Source of the DNA: Streptococcus sp. 'caviae'
Lineage (GTDB): Bacteria > Bacillota > Bacilli > Lactobacillales > Streptococcaceae
NCBI RefSeq assembly: GCF_001937065.1
Contig: NZ_MOWR01000004.1
Coordinates: forward strand, 1-64,000
Reading direction: 5' to 3'
Length of the DNA: 64,000 bases
Positions 17,725 to 26,290 of the stretch are shown piece by piece. A program made the position numbers and the translations under genes. Within the stretch, counting starts at the first letter, position 1. Each line of letters begins with the position of its first letter. A model generated the notes under the pieces. It was not told where the DNA came from, did no database searches, and worked only from the letters and a program-made list of their open reading frames with translations.

Positions 17725-19056
17725 ATGTCTAAAATCATTCACTTTATTGGAATCAAAGGTTCAGGGATGAGTGCCCTGGCACTGATGCTCCATCAAATGG
17801 GGTATAAGGTGCAGGGAAGTGATGTGGATAAGTACTATTTTACCCAGCACGGTCTTGAAAAAGCAGGCGTTGCTATTTTGCCTTTTGCCGAAGCGAATAT
17901 CACTGATGATATGGAAATTATCGCAGGAAATGCCTTTCGGGAAGACAATAATATTGAAGTTGCCTATGCCGTAAAAAACGGTTATCATTTTAAACGTTAT
18001 CATGAGTTTTTGGGTCAGTTCATGCGTCAGTTTACCAGCCTTGGTGTGGCGGGCGCTCATGGCAAGACCTCAACAACAGGCCTTTTGGCTCATGTCCTGA
18101 AAAATATTACGGATACCAGTTATTTGATTGGTGACGGTACAGGACGCGGCTTGGCTAACAGCCAGTATTTTGTTTTTGAATCCGATGAATACGAGCGTCA
18201 TTTTATGCCCTATCATCCGGAATATTCTATCATCACGAACATTGACTTTGACCATCCTGATTACTTTACAAGTGTAGATGATGTTTTTGATGCCTTTAAC
18301 GATTATGCCAAACAGGTTAAAAAAGGTCTTTTTGTTTACGGAGAAGATCCTTACCTGCGCAAGATAACCTCACCGGCACCAATTTACTATTATGGTTTTA
18401 AGGACGATAATGATTTTGTTGCCTATGATATTATGAGAAATACCAATGGCTCTGACTTTAAGGTCAGACATGGACAAGAAGAGCTGGGGCGCTTTCATAT
18501 ACCGGCTTTTGGCCGTCACAATGTGCTTAATGCGACAGCTGTTATTGCAAACTTGTATATTGCCGGTGTTGATATGGAATTGGTCGCTCAGCATCTGCGG
18601 ACTTTCTCCGGTGTTAAACGCCGTTTCTCAGAAAAACGCATTAACGATACGACTATTATTGATGACTTCGCTCATCATCCGACTGAAATCATTGCAACGC
18701 TTGATGCTGCCAGGCAAAAATATCCCTCAAAAGAAATTGTGGCTATTTTTCAGCCGCACACCTTTACAAGGACCATTGCGCTGTTAGATGATTTTGCGCA
18801 GGCTTTAAATGAGGCAGACAGTGTTTATCTGGCACAGATTTACGGTTCTGCGCGTGAGGAAGATCATGGCGATGTTAAAGTAGAAGACTTGGCAGAAAAA
18901 ATCATTAAACCTGCTAAGGTGATCACTGTTGAAAATGTTTCTCCTCTTTTAGACCACGATAATGCTGTCTATGTCTTTATGGGAGCAGGAGATATCCAGC
19001 TTTACGAACGTTCATTTGAAGAACTCTTATCTAATTTGACAAAAAATACGCAATAA
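17725..19056 (+). CDS. murC: UDP-N-acetylmuramate--L-alanine ligase MurC
   Basis: MurC adds the first amino acid, L-alanine, to UDP-MurNAc in the cytoplasm. It has 443 aa: an N-terminal UDP-binding Rossmann motif [14 protein letters not shown], the ATP P-loop [10 protein letters not shown] near 109-118, a central ligase domain and a C-terminal domain with [11 protein letters not shown] and FQPHTFTR. Start ATG 17725 follows AGGAGAAA. The family Asn/Glu magnesium ligands lie in the segment [10 protein letters not shown]. Confidence 0.96.
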   Translation: MSKIIHFIGIKGSGMSALALMLHQMGYKVQGSDVDKYYFTQHGLEKAGVAILPFAEANITDDMEIIAGNAFREDNNIEVAYAVKNGYHFKRYHEFLGQFMRQFTSLGVAGAHGKTSTTGLLAHVLKNITDTSYLIGDGTGRGLANSQYFVFESDEYERHFMPYHPEYSIITNIDFDHPDYFTSVDDVFDAFNDYAKQVKKGLFVYGEDPYLRKITSPAPIYYYGFKDDNDFVAYDIMRNTNGSDFKVRHGQEELGRFHIPAFGRHNVLNATAVIANLYIAGVDMELVAQHLRTFSGVKRRFSEKRINDTTIIDDFAHHPTEIIATLDAARQKYPSKEIVAIFQPHTFTRTIALLDDFAQALNEADSVYLAQIYGSAREEDHGDVKVEDLAEKIIKPAKVITVENVSPLLDHDNAVYVFMGAGDIQLYERSFEELLSNLTKNTQ

Positions 19057-19110
19057 TATAAAGGATTTCTTTACTTTTCAGTAAAGACCTTTTTTCTAAA
19101 AGGAGAAAAC

Positions 19111-19722
19111 ATGCTGATTAGACAGGTTCAGCAGGCTGATTTAGGAGCAGTCAGCCGCATTGAAGCTGAAAATTTCTCAGCTGCTGAAGCAGCTTCTCCC
19201 CAAGCTATCAAAGAGCGAATTGAAAAAATAGCCGATACCTTTTTAGTAGCTGAGCAAAATGATCAGCTTGTAGGCTATATCGAAGGCCCTGTGATTACGA
19301 GCCGTTACCTGACAGATGATTTGTTTCAAACGGTTCAGACCAATCCAACCCAGTCTGGCTACATTGCAGTAACCAGTCTTTCTGTGTCTAAACCATTTCA
19401 AAAACAAGGAATTGGAACGACTTTGCTGGCAGCTCTGAAGGATCTGGCCGTGGCCCAAAAGCGTTTAGGCATCAGCCTGACCTGTCATGAACATTTAATT
19501 TCTTATTACGAAATGAATGGTTTTACAGATGAGGGCCTCTCATCGCTGGCAGCTCTGAAGGATCTGGCCGTGGCCCAAAAGCGTTTAGGCATCAGCCTGA
19601 CCTGTCATGAACATTTAATTTCTTATTACGAAATGAATGGTTTTACAGATGAGGGCCTCTCATCGTCAAATCATGGCGGCAGCACTTGGTACAATATGGT
19701 CTGGGATAATCCTGAAGCTTGA
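19111..19722 (+). CDS. GNAT acetyltransferase with internal 40-residue tandem duplication
   Basis: A RimI-like N-acetyltransferase. The acetyl-CoA motif A is SVSKPFQKQGIGTTLL, residues about 90-105. The C-terminal half contains a perfect in-frame 120-bp repeat (copies 19425-19544 and 19545-19664), giving 40 residues twice (from LAALKDLA to DEGLSS). These cover the last helix-strand unit of the fold, including the CHEHLISYYEMNGF segment. Without the repeat the protein would be 163 aa, a normal GNAT length. The duplicated form could be inactive, or one copy may loop out. A typical GGAG site precedes the ATG. It lies alone after murC. Confidence 0.85.
   Translation: MLIRQVQQADLGAVSRIEAENFSAAEAASPQAIKERIEKIADTFLVAEQNDQLVGYIEGPVITSRYLTDDLFQTVQTNPTQSGYIAVTSLSVSKPFQKQGIGTTLLAALKDLAVAQKRLGISLTCHEHLISYYEMNGFTDEGLSSLAALKDLAVAQKRLGISLTCHEHLISYYEMNGFTDEGLSSSNHGGSTWYNMVWDNPEA
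19425..19664 (+). repeat. Perfect 2 x 120-bp tandem duplication inside a GNAT gene
   Basis: Bases 19425-19544 and 19545-19664 are identical at every position I compared. One extra shared G (19545/19665) is the only junction homology. The unit is a multiple of three, so the reading frame is kept. Identity at synonymous sites implies a very recent event, or an assembly artefact. Confidence 0.97.
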
Positions 19723-19759
19723 TTTTTAGTTACATAGCTGTAATAAAAAACTGGTAAGA

Positions 19760-19788
19760 TTGCCTTTAAAGCGTTTTTAGGTTATAAT
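19760..19788 (+). promoter_or_regulatory. mltG promoter
   Basis: TTGCCT (19760-19765), 17-nt spacer, TATAAT (19783-19788), 30 nt before the mltG start. Confidence 0.8.
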
Positions 19789-19818
19789 AGCCTGTGATAA
19801 ACATTAGGAGGTTAAGCT

Positions 19819-21771
19819 TTGACTGATGATATCTTTAATGACAAAGAAAAGAAAAAAGCTCAACAGACGAAAAGTTTTAAGGAACAAATTTTAGCAGATA
19901 TGGAGAAGGCCAGCCGCCTGCGCAGAGAAGGCAGGACTGAGCAGCCAGACAGGGGAATATCTGACAATCATTCTGCTGCTAATGCTCAGCTGTCTGAAGA
20001 ATCATCCGGTCAGACAGCAAAAAAAGAGGAGCCGGCAGCTGTGATGCCGGTTCCCGAGGGAAAGATTACAGATCAGGTGGTTGACGACGTTTTAGCCAAC
20101 CTAGATGAAGTTTTTTCTCCCGATTCGAGCGGCCCGTCAGATAAAAAAGAGCCTGTTCAGCCAACACCTCAATCGGCTGAGACGCCGGCAAAAGTATCGC
20201 AAACTTCAGAAGCTGCCCAGACAGAGACAGATTCAGCTCAATCGAATCCTGAGTCTGCTGAAGCCGATTCAGCAGCACTTATTGCCGATGATCCTTCTAA
20301 TAATTTAGAAGTAAAAGTTAAAACAACAGGAACTTGGTTTGATGACGGTGAAGCGGAAAACTGGCAGCTGCCTGCTGATTTTATAGAAAAGCATCAAGGC
20401 AGCATTGAAGAAGAAACCAAAGAGCTGTCTGTATCCGATTTGGCATCTAAGTCCCAAGCTCAGCCAGAGCCTAAAGAGGAAACCGAGGCAGAAAAAGCAG
20501 CGGAAAATCCTAAATTTGAAGAAGAGGAGGCGCCAAAAATTACGAAAAAACCTCACCGTTCTAAAGATAAAAAGGCCCCTCAGGATACAGCCGTCAGTCT
20601 GAATCAGAGTAGGCAGCAGCGCCATAAGAAAACCAACAGACTGGCTAGAAAGATTTCGGCTGTCTTAATCACCTTCATCCTCGTCTTACTGATAGGCACA
20701 GGTGTTTTTGGTTACTATTATGTTTCCAGTGCTCTCAAGCCTTTGGATGCTAAATCTTCCAAGTACATTCAGGTAGAGATTCCAAATGGTTCCGGCAATC
20801 GGATGATAGGCAAGATTCTTGAAAAAGCCGGTGTTATTAAAAACGCAGCTGTTTTCAATTATTACACTAAATTCCGCAATTACGGCAATTTGCAGAGCGG
20901 TTATTATAATTTGCAAAAGAGCATGTCGCTGGATGAAATCGCTAAAGCCCTTCAAAAAGGAGGAACAACGACGCCTCAGGCTCCTGTTCTTGGGAAGGTC
21001 TTGATTCCTGAGGGCTATACGATCAAGCAGATTGCCAAGGCGGTTACCAGCAATGCCAACACCAAGAAAAAAACCGATAAAACACCTTTTACATCCAAGG
21101 AATTTCTAAAAACAGTTCAGGACAAAGCTTTTATCAGCAAAATGGTAAAGAAATATCCTAAACTCTTAGGCAGTCTGCCGGATGCTTCTAAGGCAACTTA
21201 TCAGTTGGAAGGCTATCTGTTTCCAGCTACCTATACTTATGAGAAAAAGACCAGTGTTGAAGATTTGATTGACAGCATGCTGGCTGCCATGGATGCCAAC
21301 CTGCACAATTATTATGATAGCATTGAATCACAGGGCAAATCTGTCAATGACATTTTGACGATGGCTTCCCTTGTCGAAAAAGAAGGCTCAACAGATGATG
21401 ACCGCAAGAAAATTGCCGGTGTCTTCTACAACCGTATAGATCAGGATATGCCTCTTCAGTCTAACATTGCTATTCTTTATGCAATGGGAAAATTAGGCGA
21501 GAAAACAACCTTGAAAGAGGATGCCAATATCAATACTAAAATCAAGTCTCCTTATAATGTTTATACGAATAAGGGCTTGATGCCCGGTGCAGTAGACAAT
21601 CCTGGCCTGTCTGCTATCAAAGCAGCGGTCGAACCGGAGTCTACCGATAATCTGTATTTTGTGGCAGATGTCACAACGGGCGAAGTATACTATGCCAAAA
21701 CTTACGAGGAGCATTCTGCCAATGTTGAAAAATATATCAACAAGAAGATAGAAGACTCAAGCAGTGAGTAA
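19819..21771 (+). CDS. mltG: Endolytic murein transglycosylase MltG
   Basis: MltG (YceG) cuts nascent glycan strands at the membrane and in streptococci works with peripheral wall synthesis (PBP2b/RodA). The first about 275 residues are a disordered, acidic Glu/Ala/Pro/Ser/Gln-rich cytoplasmic region. One membrane helix follows at about 280-302 (ISAVLITFILVLLIGTGVFG). The YceG catalytic domain includes the active Glu in SLVEKEG and the VFYNRI segment near 525-545. Start is TTG at 19819, preceded by AGGAGGT with 6-nt spacing. The length of 650 aa reflects the long streptococcal N-terminal region. Confidence 0.93.
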   Translation: MTDDIFNDKEKKKAQQTKSFKEQILADMEKASRLRREGRTEQPDRGISDNHSAANAQLSEESSGQTAKKEEPAAVMPVPEGKITDQVVDDVLANLDEVFSPDSSGPSDKKEPVQPTPQSAETPAKVSQTSEAAQTETDSAQSNPESAEADSAALIADDPSNNLEVKVKTTGTWFDDGEAENWQLPADFIEKHQGSIEEETKELSVSDLASKSQAQPEPKEETEAEKAAENPKFEEEEAPKITKKPHRSKDKKAPQDTAVSLNQSRQQRHKKTNRLARKISAVLITFILVLLIGTGVFGYYYVSSALKPLDAKSSKYIQVEIPNGSGNRMIGKILEKAGVIKNAAVFNYYTKFRNYGNLQSGYYNLQKSMSLDEIAKALQKGGTTTPQAPVLGKVLIPEGYTIKQIAKAVTSNANTKKKTDKTPFTSKEFLKTVQDKAFISKMVKKYPKLLGSLPDASKATYQLEGYLFPATYTYEKKTSVEDLIDSMLAAMDANLHNYYDSIESQGKSVNDILTMASLVEKEGSTDDDRKKIAGVFYNRIDQDMPLQSNIAILYAMGKLGEKTTLKEDANINTKIKSPYNVYTNKGLMPGAVDNPGLSAIKAAVEPESTDNLYFVADVTTGEVYYAKTYEEHSANVEKYINKKIEDSSSE

Positions 21772-22002
21772 TGAGAGAGCTGAGTGGTTTACATGACAGC
21801 CTAAAAATATGAACAGTCTTACCTTAAAGACAGCAGCAGCTGACTTTTAGATCTATTTTTCCAAATCGTCTTAGGACTTTTTGGAGACTGTCAGCTTTGC
21901 AGGGGTGGACGGCGAGCTTTGCAGCTTGAGCGTTTGCAAAAGCTTGCCCCACTCCCTTTTCATGTCTAAAATTATTTATCATATAGAAAAGAGAGATTAA
22001 CT
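21772..22002 (+). other. Intergenic gap between mltG and greA
   Basis: These 231 nt hold no convincing gene. The 3' part has a GGGGTGG...CCCCACTCC half-palindrome (21902-21957), which resembles the GTGGGA/TCCCAC repeat at 41.6 kb. No clear greA promoter is seen beyond AT-rich sequence near 21975-21990. Confidence 0.4.
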
Positions 22003-22485
22003 ATGTCAGAAAAAACTTATCCAATGACGCTTGCTGAAAAGGAAAAACTTGAGCAGGAACTTGAAGATTTAAAATTGGTCCGCCGTCCGGAAGTTATCGA
22101 GCGTATTAAGATTGCCCGTTCTTACGGCGATTTATCAGAAAACAGTGAGTATGAAGCTGCTAAGGATGAACAGGCCTTTGTTGAAGGGCAGATTTCAAGC
22201 ATTGAAACAAAGATTCGTTATGCTGAGATTGTTGACAGCGACGCTGTTGCTAAAAATGAGGTAGCTATTGGCAAAACAGTTGTTGTCCGCGAAGTCGGCA
22301 CCACAGATGAAGATACTTATTCTATCGTCGGAGCTGCCGGGGCTGATGTCTTTGCCGGGAAAATCTCTAATGAAAGTCCTATTGCGCAGGCCTTGATTGG
22401 CAAGAAAATCGGCGATAAGGTCACCATTGAGTCTCCTGCAGGCAGCTATGAAGTTGAAATCATCAAAGTGAGAAAATCAAAATAA
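22003..22485 (+). CDS. greA: Transcription elongation factor GreA
   Basis: GreA inserts its coiled coil into the RNA polymerase secondary channel and stimulates cleavage of backtracked RNA. The N-terminal coiled coil (1-75) carries the acidic tip motif [15 protein letters not shown] with the metal-chelating Asp/Glu pair. The C-terminal FKBP-like domain ends with [18 protein letters not shown]. It has 160 aa, standard length, and a GAGAG ribosome site. Confidence 0.97.
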   Translation: MSEKTYPMTLAEKEKLEQELEDLKLVRRPEVIERIKIARSYGDLSENSEYEAAKDEQAFVEGQISSIETKIRYAEIVDSDAVAKNEVAIGKTVVVREVGTTDEDTYSIVGAAGADVFAGKISNESPIAQALIGKKIGDKVTIESPAGSYEVEIIKVRKSK

Positions 22486-22496
22486 AAAAACCATTC

Positions 22497-22535
22497 AAAA
22501 ACAGTCTGAACGTGCTTATTCAGACTGTTTTTTTA
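22497..22535 (+). terminator. greA terminator
   Basis: The stem AAACAGTCTGAA / TTCAGACTGTTT with an 8-nt loop is followed by seven Ts. Confidence 0.9.
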
Positions 22536-22707
22536 CTATAGTTTGCCAAGCAGCCACCATAGCTGTAATATCTGGCAGGAAAGGATTAAAGCCCTGTCAG
22601 GATTATTCTTTGCTGTAAAGGAGAGCTTTCTTGGTTTTTTATTATGCTGTGCTATTATTTTCTGGATAGTTTCTTTGACATGGTATATTTAATAAATAAG
22701 TTAGCAA

Positions 22708-22742
22708 TACAAAAAATGCTTAATGATAAGCATTTTTTGTTA
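22708..22742 (-). terminator. yidC terminator (bidirectional shape)
   Basis: ACAAAAAATGCTTA / TAAGCATTTTTTGT forms a hairpin with A and T tracts on both sides, 27 nt past the yidC stop. Bases 22536-22707 between this and greA hold no supported gene. Confidence 0.85.
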
Positions 22743-22768
22743 GGTATCTTTGATGTTTTGCCGCAACT

Positions 22769-23701
22769 TTATTTTCGGCTGCGCTGTTTGCCGGCATTGC
22801 GCTTAGGCTTATGCTTTTTAGGCGCCATGATAGCTTGACTGTCAGCGGCCTTTTTAGGTGTAACATCCTTGCGGGTATTAGATTTAAAGGCTTTAGGAGG
22901 ATTCTTTTCAAATTCCTCATCAATTTGCTGGCGAAGTCGTGGCTTGATAATGTGATTGGTCAGCAGCTGCTGAATGAGTCCGAAGATACCGCTGATCAGC
23001 CAGTAGAGAGCACCGCCGGCAGGAGCGCTCATAGAGATGAAAATCATCATCAGAGGCATTACCAGCATCATTCCCTTCATTTGCTGCTGCTGCGCTTCAG
23101 AGACGCTGCGCGTTGACAGCCATGACTGGACGAAATAAAGAATTCCGATGATAACCGTAATGAGTAAACTTGGCTTACCGAGATTGATACCAAGGAAGCT
23201 GTGGCTGGAGATTCCCGGGGTATAGCGAGTAGCGTAGAAGAGCGCCGAGAAGAAGGGCATTTGAATCAGGATAGGCAGGCAGCCAAACCCGCCAAATACG
23301 TTGATGCCATAGTGCCGCTGAGCTTCCATCAGCTCAGTCTGTGCAGCCATCTTTTCTTCTTGGGTCTGAGCTTTCTTCATTCGCTCCTGAATAGGATCAA
23401 AAACAGGTTTGAGATAGGCCATTTTTTCCGTTTGATAGGTCATTTTTTTGACTTGGCTCAGACCCAGCGGCAAGATGAGCAGACGGACAACGATGGTCAC
23501 AATGATAATGGCAAAGCCAAAACCGATGCCTAAATCATTGGCCAGATACTTGATAACATTGCCCATAGGTTCAACTAAGAGGTTATAGACCCAGCCCTCG
23601 CCGGTTGGTTTGCCATTTTTAGTCTGTACACAGCCCGATAGGAAAAGGAGCATTGACAGCGCCAGACCTGAAAATAAAAGTCGTCTATAAGTTTTTTTCA
23701 C
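22769..23701 (-). CDS. yidC2: Membrane protein insertase YidC2 (Oxa1 family lipoprotein)
   Basis: It inserts and folds membrane proteins with or without SecYEG. A lipoprotein signal ends in LFLSGC (Cys about 24). Five membrane segments follow, with the conserved hydrophilic-groove Arg in the first core helix (TIVVRLLILPLG). The cytoplasmic C-terminal tail of about 60 residues is strongly basic (ends KRNAGKQRSRK). The long tail and the neighbourhood match the streptococcal YidC2 paralogue, which supports co-translational insertion. Start is GTG at 23701 with AAGGAAG 6 nt upstream. YidD, an insertion efficiency factor, is encoded at 33.4 kb. Confidence 0.9.
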   Translation of the reverse strand: MKKTYRRLLFSGLALSMLLFLSGCVQTKNGKPTGEGWVYNLLVEPMGNVIKYLANDLGIGFGFAIIIVTIVVRLLILPLGLSQVKKMTYQTEKMAYLKPVFDPIQERMKKAQTQEEKMAAQTELMEAQRHYGINVFGGFGCLPILIQMPFFSALFYATRYTPGISSHSFLGINLGKPSLLITVIIGILYFVQSWLSTRSVSEAQQQQMKGMMLVMPLMMIFISMSAPAGGALYWLISGIFGLIQQLLTNHIIKPRLRQQIDEEFEKNPPKAFKSNTRKDVTPKKAADSQAIMAPKKHKPKRNAGKQRSRK

Positions 23702-23791
23702 AATAATCTTCCTTTGTTTTAATAATACCTATCTATTTTACTGTTTTTTGCTAAAATTCTCAATAGTTCTTAAGCATGATTTTTAGACAAA

Positions 23792-24070
23792 TTAATTAGC
23801 CATTCGAAAATCGTGGTAATCAGCAAAATTAGCCATATTGACATCCACATAGGTCACTTTGGAAAAAGGGGAAGGCCCTTTTCTGACTTCCTGAATAAAT
23901 TTAGACATCTTTTCGGGACTTTCAGACTGTGCTAAGATTTCAACCGTTCCATCATCATTGTTCCAGACACGGCCGTAAATATCACCTATTTCCAGAGCAA
24001 GGCTGTAAGTGGAGTAGCGAAAACCGACACCCTGAACACGGCCTGAAACGACTAACCTGACTTTTTGCAT
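23792..24070 (-). CDS. acyP: Acylphosphatase
   Basis: A small alpha/beta enzyme that hydrolyses acyl phosphates. The signature GRVQGVGFRYSTY contains the catalytic Arg, and the catalytic Asn is in GRVWNNDDGTVE. It has 92 aa. GGAGG lies 7 nt before the ATG. It is divergent from the SpoU methyltransferase, and the two starts are only 32 nt apart. Confidence 0.94.
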   Translation of the reverse strand: MQKVRLVVSGRVQGVGFRYSTYSLALEIGDIYGRVWNNDDGTVEILAQSESPEKMSKFIQEVRKGPSPFSKVTYVDVNMANFADYHDFRMAN

Positions 24071-24090
24071 ACTTCTGCCTCCTTTTTTGC

Positions 24091-24098
24091 TATAATAT
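24091..24098. promoter_or_regulatory. Shared symmetric -10 for acyP and the SpoU methyltransferase
   Basis: TATAATA reads as TATAAT on the plus strand (24091-24096) and TATTAT on the minus strand (24093-24098). Only 32 nt separate the two start codons, so both genes must use this site. The plus-strand start point would fall on the A of the methyltransferase ATG. Confidence 0.6.
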
Positions 24099-24102
24099 CC
24101 TT

Positions 24103-24843
24103 ATGACTATTATAACCTCAAAAGCCAATTCCTTGGTTAAAAAAACAAAAAAATTATTACAAAAAAAATACCGCAAAGAGTCTTATCTGATTGAAGGCTG
24201 GCATCTTTTTGAAGAGGCCAGGGCACACGGAGCTGAAATTCTCAATGTTTTTGTTTTACCGGATTATGCTTTTAAGGCGGATGGATTAGCCAATGTTTTC
24301 ATTGTTTCAGAAGACATTTTAAAAGACCTGTCAGCTTCGAAGACCCCTCAGGGAATTGTTGCTGAGATAGCCCTGCCAAGACCGGAGCTGCCGCAAAATC
24401 TTCTTGGGAAATACCTGCTTTTAGAAGATGTTCAGGACCCCGGAAATGTAGGAACCATGATTCGAACGGCTGATGCCGCTGGTTTTGATGCTGTTTTTAT
24501 TTCTGACAAGACGGCTGATATCTATAATTTAAAAACACTTCGTTCCATGCAGGGAAGCCATTTTCACCTTCCTGTCTACAGGGTGAAGCTGTCAGATGTG
24601 ATAGAGCTTCTGAAAGAAGCCGGAACTTTAACCATCGCTACAACTTTGTCGGAAAACTCGCTTGATTACCGGACTTTGGATAAAGTCGAAAACTTTGCGC
24701 TGATTATGGGAAATGAAGGACAGGGAATTTCTCACGAAATGGCTGAGCAGGCGGATATTTTAACGCATATTAACATGCCCGGTCAGGCAGAAAGTCTGAA
24801 TGTTGCCATCGCCGCTGCTGTAATTATTTTTAGCTTAATTTAA
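24103..24843 (+). CDS. SpoU/TrmH-family RNA 2'-O-methyltransferase (YsgA-like)
   Basis: The N-terminal substrate-binding domain (1-90, basic KKTKKLLQKKYRKES) is followed by a SPOUT knot domain. The three motifs are visible: PGNVGTMIRTADAAG, IMGNEGQGIS and MPGQAESLNVAIAAAV. The target could be rRNA or tRNA and cannot be read from the sequence. No ribosome site precedes the ATG, and the TATAAT ends only 6 nt upstream, so the mRNA is probably leaderless. The product has 246 aa. Confidence 0.88.
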   Translation: MTIITSKANSLVKKTKKLLQKKYRKESYLIEGWHLFEEARAHGAEILNVFVLPDYAFKADGLANVFIVSEDILKDLSASKTPQGIVAEIALPRPELPQNLLGKYLLLEDVQDPGNVGTMIRTADAAGFDAVFISDKTADIYNLKTLRSMQGSHFHLPVYRVKLSDVIELLKEAGTLTIATTLSENSLDYRTLDKVENFALIMGNEGQGISHEMAEQADILTHINMPGQAESLNVAIAAAVIIFSLI

Positions 24844-24850
24844 GCTGGTA

Positions 24851-24859
24851 TGATATAAT
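24851..24859 (+). promoter_or_regulatory. Promoter of the HD-domain gene
   Basis: The extended -10 TGATATAAT at 24851-24859 lies directly after the methyltransferase stop. It leaves a leader of only about 13 nt, which still contains GAGGTGA. Confidence 0.7.
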
Positions 24860-24878
24860 AGATACAGAGGTGACAGTC

Positions 24879-25382
24879 ATGAAGAAATACGAACAGGACG
24901 AAGAATTCATGAAGCTGGTCGGACATCTGATTAATCATCCGCGCTTTAAAAAGCTGGATGGGATTGTTCAGCATCAGCATTCGACACGTTCCGAGCATTC
25001 CATCAATGTCAGTTATACCAGTTATAAGATTGCCAAAAAATTTGGCTGGGATGCGAGAAGCACGGCCCGCGGGGGGCTTTTGCATGATTTGTTTTATTAT
25101 GATTGGCGCGATACCAAATTTAATAAGGGACATGCCTGGGTACACCCTAGAATCGCTGTCAAGAACGCCCGCAAAGTAACTAAGCTAAATAAAAGAGAAG
25201 AAGATATTATCTTAAAGCACATGTGGGGAGCTACGATCGCTCCGCCTCGCTATAAAGAAGGCTATATCGTGACTATGGTTGATAAATATTGGGCTGTTAA
25301 GGAAGCGATGACGCCTCTGCGCAATAAATGGCAGAAGCGCCGTATCCTGCGCCGCAAGTTTCTGGGCAGTCACAATCATTAG
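24879..25382 (+). CDS. HD-domain phosphohydrolase
   Basis: The metal-binding HD signature is present: the first His in [10 protein letters not shown] in [12 protein letters not shown], and further His/Asp in [12 protein letters not shown] and MVDKYW. It has 167 aa. Substrates in this family are nucleotides or signalling phosphates, and none can be assigned. The ATG at 24879 is preferred because the in-frame GTG at 24870 lies inside the GAGGTGA ribosome site. It may form an operon with the BI-1 gene 20 nt downstream. Confidence 0.82.
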   Translation: MKKYEQDEEFMKLVGHLINHPRFKKLDGIVQHQHSTRSEHSINVSYTSYKIAKKFGWDARSTARGGLLHDLFYYDWRDTKFNKGHAWVHPRIAVKNARKVTKLNKREEDIILKHMWGATIAPPRYKEGYIVTMVDKYWAVKEAMTPLRNKWQKRRILRRKFLGSHNH

Positions 25383-25402
25383 AAAATTTTAGGAGAAAGC
25401 AA

Positions 25403-26092
25403 ATGGACAACAACACAATTTATACACAGAGCGACAGTAAACTCAGCAGTTTCTTCGCCAAAATTTACAGCCTGGTCGGAATGGGAATTGGCTTATCGGC
25501 CTTGGTCTCCTATCTGATGCTCTATGTTTTTCGGGATAATATGATAGCTATCATGACCAACGCTGTCTGGATTTATTATCTGGCTATTTTTGGGGAACTG
25601 GCTCTCGTCTTTATTGCAAGCAATGCTGCCCGTAAGAACAGCCCTGCAGCTTTGCCGCTCTTTCTCACTTATTCAGCTTTGAATGGCTTTACACTTAGCT
25701 TTATCATTGCTCTTTATGCGCAGACAACAGTCTTGCAGGCCTTTGTTTCATCAGCGGCAGTTTTCTTTGCTATGTCGCTTATCGGCTTTACAGTGAAAAA
25801 AGACTTGTCAGGTATGGCTAAGGCCCTGATAGCTGCTCTAATCGGCATCATTATTGCCAGTGTGGTCAATATCTTCATTGGCAGCGGAGCTATGAGCTAT
25901 ATTATCAGTATTCTTTCAGTATTGATTTTCTCAGGGCTCATTGCTTATGACAATCAGCTGATTAAACGTGTTTATGAACATACCGGCGGCAATGTCGGCG
26001 ATGGCTGGGCCGTATCGATGGCACTTAGCCTTTACTTAGACTTTATCAATTTATTCCTCAGTTTACTGCGTATCTTTGGCAGAAACGATTAA
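25403..26092 (+). CDS. Bax inhibitor-1 family membrane protein
   Basis: An integral membrane protein of 229 aa with seven predicted hydrophobic helices starting near residue 25 and little loop sequence. The C-terminal [14 protein letters not shown] and final amphipathic segment are typical of the BI-1/YetJ family, which in bacteria includes a pH-sensitive calcium leak channel. The ATG at 25403 follows GGAGAAAG. It is probably co-transcribed with the HD protein, and a strong terminator follows. Confidence 0.88.
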   Translation: MDNNTIYTQSDSKLSSFFAKIYSLVGMGIGLSALVSYLMLYVFRDNMIAIMTNAVWIYYLAIFGELALVFIASNAARKNSPAALPLFLTYSALNGFTLSFIIALYAQTTVLQAFVSSAAVFFAMSLIGFTVKKDLSGMAKALIAALIGIIIASVVNIFIGSGAMSYIISILSVLIFSGLIAYDNQLIKRVYEHTGGNVGDGWAVSMALSLYLDFINLFLSLLRIFGRND

Positions 26093-26105
26093 AACCGCAG
26101 GAGAG

Positions 26106-26149
26106 AGCGGGACAAACAGCTGTGATGGCTGCCTGTCCCGCTTTTTTTG
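26106..26149 (+). terminator. Terminator after the BI-1 gene
   Basis: AGCGGGACA (26106-26114) / TGTCCCGCT (26134-26142), a 19-nt loop, then seven Ts. The arms belong to the GGGACA/TGTCCC type seen repeatedly at operon ends in this genome. Confidence 0.9.
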
Positions 26150-26234
26150 ATCCTATCCCACTGTATTGATGGCTGAGGTTTGCCATTTAGACAGTTTTTA
26201 ATTCAGCAAATGCGATGTGAACTGGGAGACAGAG

Positions 26235-26263
26235 TTTTGCCCGGTTCTTTTTTATGGTATAAT
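26235..26263 (+). promoter_or_regulatory. lysA promoter
   Basis: TATAAT (26258-26263) with a TGG extension. TTTTGC at 26235-26240 gives a 17-nt spacer. Confidence 0.7.
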
Positions 26264-26290
26264 GATAAAAATATTAATTTGGGAGATGCT

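Noticed and set aside
19425-19664. Repeat considered as CRISPR
   Set aside because: There are only two adjacent 120-bp coding copies without spacers, so it is a tandem gene duplication.
22644-22838. 64-codon frame between greA and yidC
   Set aside because: It runs through the yidC terminator and into the antisense of the yidC tail, and has no ribosome site.
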